Positions 53,041 to 64,000 of a DNA stretch of 64,000 nt are shown here, in pieces. Position numbers and translations under genes: made by a program. Under the pieces are notes generated by a model. That model was not told the DNA's origin. It worked only from the letters and a program-made list of their open reading frames with translations, and did not search any database. Positions within the stretch are counted from its first letter, which is position 1; each line of letters begins with the position of its first letter. Location of the stretch: assembly GCA_019843655.1 (NCBI GenBank), contig JACDQD010000011.1, positions 9,714,604 to 9,778,603 on the forward strand. The letters run 5' to 3'. The DNA comes from Lethocerus indicus. Taxonomy: Eukaryota; Arthropoda; Insecta; Hemiptera; Belostomatidae.

Positions 53041-56000
53041 GTCGTAATTTTTACTGAAAAATCTCGTTCTTGTAGCCAATTGTGTTTGGATTGGAAGTTC
53101 AGACTTGTCATTTTGTCCAGGCGTTGTGAAAAATCGTATAATTACCATCTACAAGTAAGAAATTCACGCGAACATTTTGAAACGCTTCAATTAATTTGTG
53201 GAAATCGAGTCCTTAACGGTCACATGGGCCCAAAGTGAAATCCCAAGCAGAACGGTCCTAATACTCCTCAAAAATTATATAGCCAATTTCCAATACAAAT
53301 TTAATTATTTAGAATTTTATTTGCACATCCAAATATCGTGTTGGTCTTGGACAGCTTGTCTACGTAAGTAATTACGTACAGTGATAATAGCACATTTGTT
53401 TAGTCTGTATATCACAATGCCCATTTTACTAAACTATTCAAGGAAGTAAGAAGTATTACAAACTATAAATGAATGGCTATTGTACCGGTATCACTTCAGT
53501 ATACGTAATTTCAAAACCACGGGTGACAACCTATTTTCAACTTATCTATTGTATAATAAATAACTGTGTTCATAGTCAACACTGAAGTTGACGTGCAAAT
53601 GCCCGCTCAGTCTGAAACAGGTTAAGAGGTTTAATAAATAAAGAGCTTAGGTGTGAAACAAAGTACCGAATTTAATGAGTTATAACTGGATTCGAATCGA
53701 CCCACTTTGCCTTCAATTGCAAATCTCAACTGATCAAATTAGAGCTTGTAAACTCCAGTAGGCGCGTTAAAAAATAAAGGGAATATTCCGTTTGCGGGTT
53801 TTTCAATTCCTGTGCGTGCTAATTGGATAATTGCCGGCGGATTTATCGGTCTTAATTGGCGTTCCATTTCTAAGTTTAAACTAAAGCCGGGCTATAAAGT
53901 TCTCTTTCAAAAGGTTGGAGAACCGACTTTGCGACTGTGACACCGACGCTAGCAGCCACTGAGTCACAAATTGTTTCCTTTGCTTCGTAGATCGGTCACG
54001 AATTCGCGCTATATTTCTTACAGACATGTAGGTCAGGCTTGCTTTCGACTTTTATCACATGTAAGAAACCGAAGGAAAACTCTTTTTATAGTAATCTGTG
54101 TTATAAGATCACTGTTTCACAGACTGACAGCATATAAACAACAATGCAGTGTTATGCAGTGACCTTTATCAGAATAAAGTGCATTCGCTTTAGGTATAAA
54201 ATATGTTAGAGTGTTATGTTTTAGACTATATTTTATATTATAGGAATATTGGAAATTGTGTTTACAACTCATGGGATATTTGGCAGGCAGGTTCATGACG
54301 TCACTCTGTTTCGAAATTCCAGCTTGTCGTGGCCTTTACACTGGTAAGAGTAATCGAATAGGACTTCATCGACGACAATAAACTAATTTATTCAATCTAT
54401 AATTGCGTAACGTGAATCAACTTAATTCGCCGGGTGTATTGTTTGATTGATTAAATAAACATAATTAAAAGTATGCTATTTTTTACTGCAACGATTTATA
54501 AAAGTAAAAAATAAGAAGTAGCAACTTAAACGGTAAGAAAACATAATTCGATTGACTTCAAAAAATTCTTCCCTTTCATTCCGGATATTTTATGTTTTAT
54601 TTCTCTATAATTGCCCAATTAATATACGATCGACTTCTGCAATTTTATCTCATTTTATTTAACGATCCGAATATTCGTGATCGGCACACATAAATGCAAG
54701 TGGATAACGGAAAGTAATTGCCATCACGGCTCTAAATGGCAGGCCCGGTTGTTATTAATATCGTTTCATTCTTTTTCCTTTCTTTTTGGTAAAGTAATTT
54801 TATGACCAATTTAGTGCCCTTAACATTAGTTCATGCTGAAAATCGCTTTTCGAAAATATTGGCTTAATGGCAAAATTTCGCTAAGAGCGACCATCGCATT
54901 ACGCACTGAAAATATTTCAAGGGTGTCATCATTTGTTCGGCCACAGTGCCCTGGTCATTAGTGGCCACTCCTAAGCGCCTATTCGCTCCCAATCTAAGGC
55001 TATCATCTGTAGCATTTTGTTAGCGATATAGTGAAGTAATAATCAAACAAGTAATGAAGTTTCTTTCTTTTTATTTCGAGACTACATAAATATTGAACCG
55101 GTTATCTCTTTGTGATCTGTATTACTTATCATTAGGGTTTTGTTTCAGTTATATCATAGCATAATCATTTGAAATAATGAATGGTAATCTACTGGACTAG
55201 GGGGTGATAAAAAATAGAAGGTGGCAGCAGACGTGTCGAACCTTTGAAACCTACAACGAGCGCCTCAGCAATGAAAGGAAGAGAAATTCTTGTCTCTTTC
55301 AATGAGTCCATCATAAATCAATGTACAAATAGAAAGGAGTAGTTTTATACGGCATGTTAGTCACGAGATGTCTCTTTTGCGGCTTTTCGTTTTGTTTTCT
55401 ACTTTTTTGCCTCCTTGTTTGAGACGGAAACAGTCACGCACAGTCATTAATAGATTCAGGCTCGACGCGTTCCCTTCAGCCGAGAATTCACGGAGCTTTA
55501 AGGTATTCAGGAACTTGTAATTTCCCGGCAAACGAATTGCTGTAATCGGCCTGGACTGTGGTCAATAAAATCGAGTACGAATTAAATTTAAATTGAATGT
55601 GGTTAAGAATTCGAAATAGCTTGGCTTATGGTCGCCTGTCGTTCACTCTCGGTGTTGAAAATAAATTATCCTTTTATCACACTGTAAACTGGAAAAAGAA
55701 AAATTTGATTTACCAAATTCATGCTTAATATTTAAACGTACTTACTCAAAATTACAACCTGGATAGAAGTATTAAGCCGCAACCTAATTAGAGAACAAGT
55801 TGCTGAAAGAAGCGACACTGTGTCGTTCACAGATAAATGAATTTCGTTTAACGCCGCGTATCATCCACAGATTTATATCTCTGACGTCATGGAGCAGTAC
55901 AGATGTTCATTACGTAATAACGTAATATCTTTCTATTCGTAGGAGATAAAAAAAGTATATTGATACCGAGCGTGGATCAATTGTAAAGGTCAGAGAGCAC

Positions 56001-59000
56001 GCAATAATAAGCGGCTGTATAAACAACCTTTTGGATCTAAATTTGGATAATCGTTTGCGGTAAAAGAGTTAATTCCAACTAGGCCACCTAATAATAAGAT
56101 ATACTTTCGCGGTTGAAGAAATAAATACACTTATTAGCAAAGTTGTTCAACACGAATTTTAATATTTACGGATCAAACGCTATTTTTTAATTTATAAAAT
56201 TTTCCTGGAACAATTTTTCGCATATTAACTTTACTGTTTATGACTAACCTTTTAAAATATGAACCTTCATATAAGATATTGTACAAAATAGGAGTCACAT
56301 AAAAACATATTCTCCTTAAGATCAAGAGCCTTCTTCACTCACATGAAAACTGTATATATTATGTCAAGGATTGGACAAATATTTTGAATGGGGTCAAGTC
56401 TTGTTTCTCACTTCCAGCCTTATGTTAGCCATTGAAGAACGCAGGATTGTCACTTTACTGTCTGTTGTTGTAAATGTGCGCTGAGGGCAGTTGTTTTCCT
56501 TCGAACGTCGGGAGGGGGACCCGGCTTTCAAATGGCTGAGACTTGTCAGCCGCCCTAAGTTTTTCGGTGACTGAATTCTTGCGGACGGCAAGGTGGAAAG
56601 CCAGCAAAATGGGATAAGGTCTCGTCGCTTATATGGAATAAGTACGTGAGACCCCGAGAATATATACGCGCCGCCAGACTGTTTGCAAGCGTTGGATCTG
56701 GCAATGCTCCTGGATGGATCCGGAGCTTCATTTGGAATTCAGCCGGGCTCCGCGGCGCGGTCCGTCCCATCGGCACTCGAGGCGAAATTTATTTCTCCCG
56801 GCCAATTCTGTACATTTGCCCGCAGACCTTGTCGACCCAATTATTTATTTGGTTTATTCTTTTTTACACCTGAAGACCTCGGAGCCATAAAAAGCCGTGT
56901 CCCAGTCCCGGTACCACAGCAAAAAAACCGTAGTTTATCGAAAACAAGAAAATAACAGTAAAAACAAAAAAGAAATCTTCCGAACGCTTACAGTGACTTC
57001 TGTATCTGAAGGAATTCGCTCCCTCCTCCCAGCTCTGATAGACCGAACGCAATTATCACAGGGAACATGCTCCAACATATGGGCAATTACGTAATAAAGA
57101 TATAACTTTTATTTACGACTATTGTAAAGTGTCTAACGAAAATTTATTAGCTGCCCAAACAGTAATTATACCTGCGTAATTTTCTGGATCTTCTGTAAAT
57201 TACCCAATTACCTTTATTAGTGTTAACCCTCTTATCCCGCCTACGCCTCACTCCCAATATGATGGATGGTCTATGGGCTCAACAACCCAATATAATCATT
57301 TTAAATTATAATGCAATCATTTCGAAGTTGTTTTTTTATCTCACCCACTGCCCGATCGGGCTTCTCCCGATCACCGTTTGTAGTCGTGTAATTAAACGGT
57401 AAGCGTTGTACACTGCCAGTATCTGTAGCTAATTTAATATTCCAAATCATCCATCTATCAGAATTTGTTTACGGTTTAAATCGAGCATGGGGATTCCTCT
57501 ATAAGAATGTGTATTCAGAAAACAATGTAAACCCAGTAAGCCAGTAACGATTGTATTCGTCGATCAAACGACAGTGGGGTTTCAGGTAAACGCATCCGAG
57601 AAGCGTGATTCATAAGCGAAGGAACAGGTTTTTGCCTGCCACTAATGCGCACTGTACCCCTGCAGTCGGTCTGGAGTCTAGCATTAAAAGCATTAAAAGC
57701 AAACTGCAGTTTCTAGAGACTGGAAGGTAACGTCGCGGGCATTTTTCTTTAAAATTAAAATGGAGGCTTTAGGTTACCCCAGAATAATTACTGAAAATAA
57801 TCACTATTGAAAGTTTAAAGTAAACCCGTAATAGGAAAAGCAACTTTACTTTCTAACAAGATAAATAAGTTTAAGTGGGCTCAACTAGAAGCGAAGAGAG
57901 TTGCCCTCGACAAGGTGGGCCCCCGCATCCAGAAAGGAATGCTACCCCATTCGTATTGAGATGAAACTACCGTTATAACCGCCCATTGTATCCCGGGGAA
58001 GTCATTTCGCACGGCGTTCGACCCGTCTCTTGTTCCCTAGAGACCAGTTTGAAGTTAACGGCGGTCTTGGAACAGGAGCAGGAGCTTTCAAATATCAAGA
58101 AAATATGATTCCTATAACCCACAATTCTCAGTAAAATCACCCAACACTTTTCAAATTGTTACTACTGTGTCAGATAATCCCGAAATCTAAAATCGGTTGT
58201 ACACATCCATTGCTTACTAATGTAAAGTGTCATGTATTACTGTTATAATGTTTTGTAACTAAAACTTAAATAGATAACATAATATATTTCTTGTATTAGT
58301 GTTGGGAAAAGAAATATTCTTTCTTTTATTATAAGGCACCGTGAATTTCAAGCCATTTGTCACGATCTTTGTATTGATTGACGATCATTACTAACTTGTC
58401 CTGTACCTACAGTCAAACCATTAATTACATTCATCAACCGCTTAGGGTTATAAGAATGACATTATTGTTCCCAAGTAAGAGGAGGGTCGAGTGCAACTGC
58501 ACATTGCAGAATGTGTCCGCCTACTACGGATTTTATTATTCGGCCATTTTAATTCCTCGAAATGGTTTCAAGTTTTCCTTGAGCCCCGACTATTTTCAGA
58601 ACCGAATCGGGCGGCGGTTCTGAATTGTTAACGGAAGAAAGAGTTCGGAAAGATTCAGCGGTGATTGCGCACACTCGCGTTTACAAAACCGGTACTTATC
58701 GAGCATAGCTCATCTGGGCATAATGAAAGTTACGGACTTGACTGACGGTTCAGAAAACGTTCCGGCGGAGATAAGATCATCTTTTAGTAGTGAAATGTTC
58801 GGCCCGCTAATGGAACAGCGACTTCTGATTTAGAGCTGTTATTACACTCTCAGAACGGTTTCCATGTCCAATGATCCGTGACAATTAAATGCAGTAGGGC
58901 TGACCAGAACGAACGGGCCAAAGAGCCGGCGACAAAAAGTATCTAAGAAGTGTGAAAATTATTTCAATAATTAGTAACCTGATATTAATTATCTGTGTAC

Positions 59001-59285
59001 TCTTTGGGCGTGCGCAATAACATTTTATGAAATGCCTTGCATTGAGGAACCATACGCCTATTTAATAGGTTAACTTTAACTTAATAAGTTATTTGAAAAT
59101 TATTTTAAAAGAATAAACATGGTCAACAAGTGAAGGTCAGTGATAGTGCCGTAGGTTGGATCAGTTTTTGAATGCTTTAAAATTATATAATATCAAACTT
59201 TTTATTATTAACAAAAATACTCATACTCTTGATAAACAGTGCTAAATAAATAAATATTGTAACACATCTGGTTTTCTGTCTACAG

Positions 59286-59329
59286 GATAACTGAGCTGAC
59301 AGGAGTAACAGCCGACAACCGCCGTACCG
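59286..59329 (+). other. exon-like segment, probably noncoding
   Basis: A 44-nt segment between a good acceptor (TCTGTCTACAG|G) and a good donor (CCG|GTAAGTC). It is open in only one of three entry phases (ITELTGVTADNRR). It could be a 5' UTR or small internal exon of a plus-strand transcript. No partner is identified. Confidence 0.25.
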
Positions 59330-59944
59330 GTAAGTCCCTAATATTATTTATTATTATTTCATGTTAAGAACATACTAAACTTAATGAAGATAACACGTAC
59401 TATATGCAAATTAAGGAAACACGTTCTAAAATTCTATTCACTGATTATAGCCAGTCTCAATCTTAATGTATTTATAAACACGGTTGCACTGTTACGATAA
59501 TCAGGTATTACGATAGGTATAGGCACCTTGCCACTTGCATTGGCAGCGGCGTTACGGAATAAACTGCCGAACTGAATTCTAACCAGTGTTCAGACACTCC
59601 GCAATCAATTAAAAGTTGTTATTATAAATCCAAAAATTAGGAACTCTTTAGACAGAATTACGATAACACCACTGTAACTTAATCAACATTATAATTGACT
59701 AAACAAAATTACTACTATAACATTTTCTGTTTATTCGCTTTTTCCATTGAATGTGAGATCGGTTTCTGTCAAAGTCAGTAGAATTCTGTCGATAATATAT
59801 TTTTTATATCATATTTCGAGGGTACTTCAATTGTCGCCGAAGTGATGTACTGACCGAATCGTATTGTTTTGGCAGAAAATTGATCGTTTAATGGGAAATC
59901 ATGAGATCTGTTTGAAATTAGAAAGATAAAAAAATGATAAATAC

Positions 59945-60010
59945 CATGGTCGTTTGGTTGAAGAGAGCACCGTTCGGCAGAGTAGTGTTTCTGGCTGTCA
60001 AAGTCTCCAT
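59945..60010 (-). CDS. probable first coding exon of the long acetyltransferase isoform
   Basis: Reading minus, an in-frame TAA lies seven codons before ATG 60,010. The 22-codon frame METLTARNTTLPNGALFNQ... ends at ATG|GTATTT in phase 0, which matches the phase-0 acceptor of the exon at 43,551. The join gives 265 residues against 237 for the short form. Drosophila Dat likewise has a longer and a shorter N-terminal isoform. The donor is weaker than consensus. A TCAGTT initiator at about 60,060 would give a 5' UTR of about 50 nt. Confidence 0.45.
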
Positions 60011-60421
60011 TATCACGGGTGTATAACGTTAACAGGGCGTGTTTAAACACAAACAGAACTGAACACAGTGCGCTCTCGGTCTTGTACGACTTGCCGGGTC
60101 AGCGCTGTATACATACAATATATATATAGTCGCCCCACCACGGGGGACCCCCACCAGTCCCCCGACCGGCCTCCCTCTCACTCGCTCCTTCTCTCTCGCG
60201 CCTATACCGTCCGGCCTATCTCCGTCTCCCTCGGCCGGACCAACGGGGGCCGCACCGGATTCGCGAAGCACAGCGGGGAAGGGGCACCTTCCCCCGCCAA
60301 TAGCGCACGGGCGTACGTCAGAAAGTGCGTGCGAGTGCGTGAACGGTTCGCGGAAAAATTGGGCCGGACCTGTCACAGCAGTACAGTGCCGATAGGGAAT
60401 TCGATATCGGTTCTCCCTACA
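60011..60421. promoter_or_regulatory. CpG-rich bidirectional promoter region
   Basis: A very CpG- and CT-rich stretch between the minus-strand ATG at 60,010 and the plus-strand ATG at 60,422. A TATATATATA box at 60,119-60,128 predicts a plus-strand start at about 60,150-60,156 (CCAGTC). The minus strand has a TCAGTT initiator at 60,062-60,057. The predicted plus-strand leader of about 270 nt contains no ATG. Confidence 0.55.
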
Positions 60422-60556
60422 ATGGGCGAACGCATGGAATTTATATTAAAATCTGCAAAGGTGGACAGAAACGTTGACAAATACAGTGACATGATGTATT
60501 TCCTCCACCTTCCGTCTATGCTGCGTCCCGCGGATTCGGTCCCATTAGGCGTTAAA
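60422..60556 (+). CDS. probable first coding exon of an unknown plus-strand gene
   Basis: Not recognised. The ATG at 60,422 (context CTACAATGGGC) is the first ATG downstream of a TATA box, about 270 nt from the predicted start. The frame runs 45 codons (MGERMEFILKSAKVDRNVDK...; then DMMYFLHLPSMLRP) to a strong donor AAA|GTGAGT in phase 0. After the donor the frame stops within two codons, as expected for an intron. Later exons must lie beyond what I can detect, perhaps outside the window. The coding call rests on ATG position, donor quality and composition. Confidence 0.5.
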
Positions 60557-63500
60557 GTGAGTTAATCTAATACAAGAAATGTACAACGGATAGTTATTAA
60601 CGATAAAATACTGGCGCATAAAATTTATTCCTTTATATGGCAACGGTACCTTTCACTAACTAATTAACAGTCCGTACAATAGTATTAACACGCATAAGTA
60701 CGAATGTGAAATAACATGTTTTTGCGAGTGCATTACTAATATGAGGAATCCGAGGGAGAATGGATTATTCCACGGAACATTTCCGAGTTGCAATTATACA
60801 GTGAGTTCGTCCTAATATCAAGACTGTGTGGCAAACCCCATTTAATGCAGAAAGATATATTTCACCGTGTTTGGTTGGTGAAGTCGAATTTTTCACACTG
60901 AGCGTCCAAATAATACCATGAATGTCGGTAACGCAGTCGAGTTTTTAGTTCCAGAATTTACTGTATACTTCGGTTTACTACCGTATACTACTTAACGTAT
61001 ACTGCGGGGATACAATAATAAAAATATATTATCAACCTGAAATGAACTAACATACATACTGGTAAAAATATTTATGTTTGGATGGGAGAGATTATGTATT
61101 GGCTCTGAAGTATAAATGTTATTATTTTTCTTCTTTTGCCTGATTCGTGGTGTGTTCGGACTATGCTCACCGTTCACTCACGTAACCTCACTTCAAATTG
61201 ATTGTTATTAACGTGTATTTTAAAATTTTGTCATATAGTCGAAATATTCTTATAGGTAAAGTATATTTTTAGTGACAAATTGCACGCGTCGATATTCCTC
61301 GGTAATTCCCAATTTTGAAGTTGTGTCCGTAATTCTATTTGTAACACGTTCGGTACAAAAAACGTTGTAAACTTGCTAATTTTATGAATTGGCGCTAATA
61401 TCGTAGTACGAGGGCAAGACATACATAGACTGTGTTATTCGATTAGTAGCCAATTAAACGTTTGATGGCTGGCCATTGCATTGGATGTGTTAGGGGAGGA
61501 AAATTGCTAATTGGTCCGTTTTTAGATTAGCAGATTGCTGTGCCGACGGCGATAAAATCAGTTCTGAATATCGATGGCACGATACAGCTCAATATGCAGA
61601 GTCCAGATTAAATATTCATGAGCGAGGCAAACGCTCATGACAGAAACAGGCATATCCTTTGTCTTCGTAATTTCAGTGCCAGTTCTGAAAACTATTTTTC
61701 AGTTTTTTCCCTTTCGGTGCGCATAGCTGAATAGGAAACTGGTCACGAATTAAGCCGGTTGAGGTCGGCTTGTTTCCTCAACAATAATTCACGAATTTGA
61801 AACGCGTCCTTCGGCCGCTTGTCCAACACGAAAACGAGTGGCCCGATATTTAAAAATTACCCATGTTGCGACATGACAGACAACAAATATGACGCCTGGT
61901 GACATAACGGAATCGATTTAACGTGACAGAACGCTGCTTTTTTCTCTTTATTTTATTGTAAAATCATAGGTTTATGGGTGCTAAGTTTATCTTCTGCCAT
62001 GACCAAAAGAATCACCCAATGGTGTTTTTTGGCTCGATACTGGATGTGAAATATCTGGGCTATTACCTAGAAGAGATCTTATCTTGTTGGCATCAGTTTT
62101 TTTTAACCTGACTGGTTTTTTGTTTAAAATTAAGGTTTGAGTACAGTATTTACTCTTCATCGTTGGCTCAATCTTGGGTTGGTTCCTTTCCCGCGAATCT
62201 AGTGATAATTTTTCTCGAATCCAAGTAAAGGTAATAGAGGGGATAGATTCGACGGGCAAATTATAAATTTAAATCGGGAATATTCGAGGAGTGTTTTAGA
62301 TATGGGTGTGGCCTATACTTTCTCCTGCGACCGCTCATTAATCCAATTTCTAGGCGTCTTACGATCATTTAAATGAGAGGAATTTTCAGCGCCGCCTTCT
62401 GAACCGGACCTTCTCAGGGGTGGTAGCCCATTGGTATGTGTCATTGTTCCGTATTTAGGGTGCAGTTAATGTGCCTGGAGCTGTAGGGTTGCGGAACCCA
62501 TACGGCTCGTGTCCCACAAGTTTTGGAGAAGTTTTGTCCAACATTTTCGTAATTTTAACGGTCTTATATCATTTACGTCTCATTTTATTATATATTATTA
62601 TTGGGATTTTGGAGTAGATATTGAACAAGCAAATGTGGAATCCACAACCTCGAAGGAGAGCCAACAATCCGGAACGCTAATCAAGTTCTTCCTATTGCAG
62701 ATATGAATATTCCGTGAAATACATGTTTCCAACTTCGAAAGCGATAAAGTCATTATTTAATAAACAATTAAGGTAACCGGGCAAATGATATTTCGACTTG
62801 TAAGTCTAATCTGGCTACAACAACTACATCTATAATTGCTCCACTGGGCCCTTTAAAAAGTAAAGTGAACACATCATGCATACTGTACCCAAAAACCTTT
62901 ACTTATTTCCTACAAGATTGCAAATTACGGTTGATTAAGCTGAATAAGTAGACTAACTTAAGTAGTCTAAAATTGACTCCATTCAAACAGCAATTTTCAT
63001 TGTACAATGCTAATTCGCTCTTATTTTTCGAGCCGATGATAACTTAGTTTCGTCCATTCAGACGTTTCCTGACTGAAAAGAGCTTTTATTTAGTTTCTCA
63101 TCAAATGATGAGCTGATTCAGTTAACATCCCTATTTATTTTGTTTAAATCAAAGAGAGCGTTCACATTTTAATTCAAATAAGCGTTTTCAAATCAGAGCG
63201 AAACATTTAATGAATTGGACCTAATATTTTTGTTGTTCATAATACGTTTAACCATCTTTTAGACTCCCTTTTTATTCCAAATTCCTATTACAATTTATCT
63301 TTCTTTCTCTTTATTCGTTTATTTCAACTACTTGCATGTAGTAAGGGATTATTATACAGGTTATGTATGTATGTGTATACTCGTGTATGATGTGCGTTCC
63401 CGCTGGGGACTGGGGTTTAGCAATTCATTGCTGTGTTTAATTATTACATTAAAATACGTACAATATCAAACGAGTGGGAGAGGGTTGACTTTATGCTCAA

Positions 63501-64000
63501 TTGGTTACGGACGATGAGACTGGCTGTTATTATTAATTAGCGGATATGGAAAAAATTAGCATGCAATGGAAACTTGCAACATAGTCCGAAAGCGATAGTC
63601 ATGATTGCACGATATTCCAGAATGTTGAGGCTCAAAAGATTTCGAAGAGATCGTTTTGACATCTATGATCACTTTGAAACGGGCGTTGGAAATAAATTAT
63701 CTCGATGAATTGTCTGGAGTTGATGGTTCCTTCATCGGGGACAACGTCCTCGTGCTTCGAACCCAATCGAGGAGAAACTACACGTGAAACTCGAGTCCGT
63801 AGCGTCCGGCCTACAGACCGGTTTTACTCTGACAAGCAGCCGCATGCGTTTTACGAACAGGGTGTTCAAAAAAAAAATTTAGAACATGTGACGCATGATT
63901 TCTTTTCAGCGGCTACAAACTGTTTATAGGGAGACACCAGCCTGAGAGTATAATTTACATATAGGTAGCTCGTTATTGTCTTGTCCGAGAAAATAGCAGT
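60557..64000 (+). other. probable intron of the gene starting at 60,422
   Basis: No second exon could be supported. CpG is at ordinary levels, and open frames are short and without splice support. I see no repeat or RNA gene. Confidence 0.4.

Larger units (their letters stand above)
43552..59944 (-). other. probable 16-kb first intron of the acetyltransferase, or intergenic
   Basis: From about 43,800 on, CpG returns to ordinary levels. No exon is convincing. Open frames such as 44,479-44,934 and 50,664-50,981 lack ATG starts, domains or splice sites. The stretch contains a piggyBac-type MITE, a diverged repeat pair, a twice-repeated 16-mer, an ATT tract, two CRE palindromes (54,296-54,303 and 55,882-55,889), and one small plus-strand exon-like segment at 59,286-59,329. 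Confidence 0.45.

Noticed and set aside
60029..60376. 115-codon minus-strand frame across the promoter
   Set aside because: It opens at a non-ATG codon, crosses the TATA box and CpG-rich promoter, and conflicts with the better-supported starts at 60,010 and 60,422.

Overview
The window is animal genomic DNA, most likely from an insect. Its genes are split by GT-AG introns. It encodes an insect-type arylalkylamine N-acetyltransferase (the dopamine N-acetyltransferase family), an Akt kinase and a mitochondrial ATP synthase OSCP subunit. Several candidate start sites carry the arthropod TCAGT-type initiator. CpG is strongly depleted inside the housekeeping gene bodies but not outside them. That is the usual signature of germline gene-body methylation and argues for a non-dipteran insect. 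I cannot name the order or species.

Layout. Positions 1 to about 17,080 are CpG-rich and gene-poor, with no exon I can defend; they hold microsatellites and one diverged repeat pair. From about 17,080 to 40,250 the DNA becomes AT-rich and CpG-poor and is packed with genes: a candidate two-exon microprotein (minus, 18,466-18,769), divergent from ATP synthase OSCP (plus, five exons, 19,126-21,014); Akt (minus, nine coding exons, 24,194-28,284); an unrecognised Lys/Asn/Arg/Glu-rich protein of at least 628 residues (minus, 29,816-31,702); and, divergent from it, a DNAJC4-like membrane J-protein (plus, five exons, 33,410-36,515). The arylalkylamine N-acetyltransferase (minus) has its terminal exon at 37,845-38,049 and further exons at 41,300-41,585 and 43,311-43,551. 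A probable long-isoform first exon lies 16 kb upstream at 59,945-60,010, inside a CpG-rich region that seems to work in both directions, because an unknown plus-strand gene begins at 60,422. The long stretch between holds a 558-bp piggyBac-type MITE and other repeats but no convincing exon. Beyond 60,556 I see only intron-like sequence.

The exon models of OSCP, Akt and the acetyltransferase join in frame without adjustment: 207, 527 and 237 (short) or 265 (long) residues. The exception is the DNAJC4-like gene. Its exons sum to 824 nt, and the frame breaks by one base in the transmembrane segment near 35,928. This is either an assembly error or a real lesion.

The genes do not form an operon-like functional unit. 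OSCP is respiratory, Akt is insulin/PI3K signalling, DNAJC4-like is a chaperone cofactor, and the acetyltransferase acts on biogenic amines or cuticle precursors. What links them is layout: paired divergent promoters and a shared CpG-depleted chromatin block.
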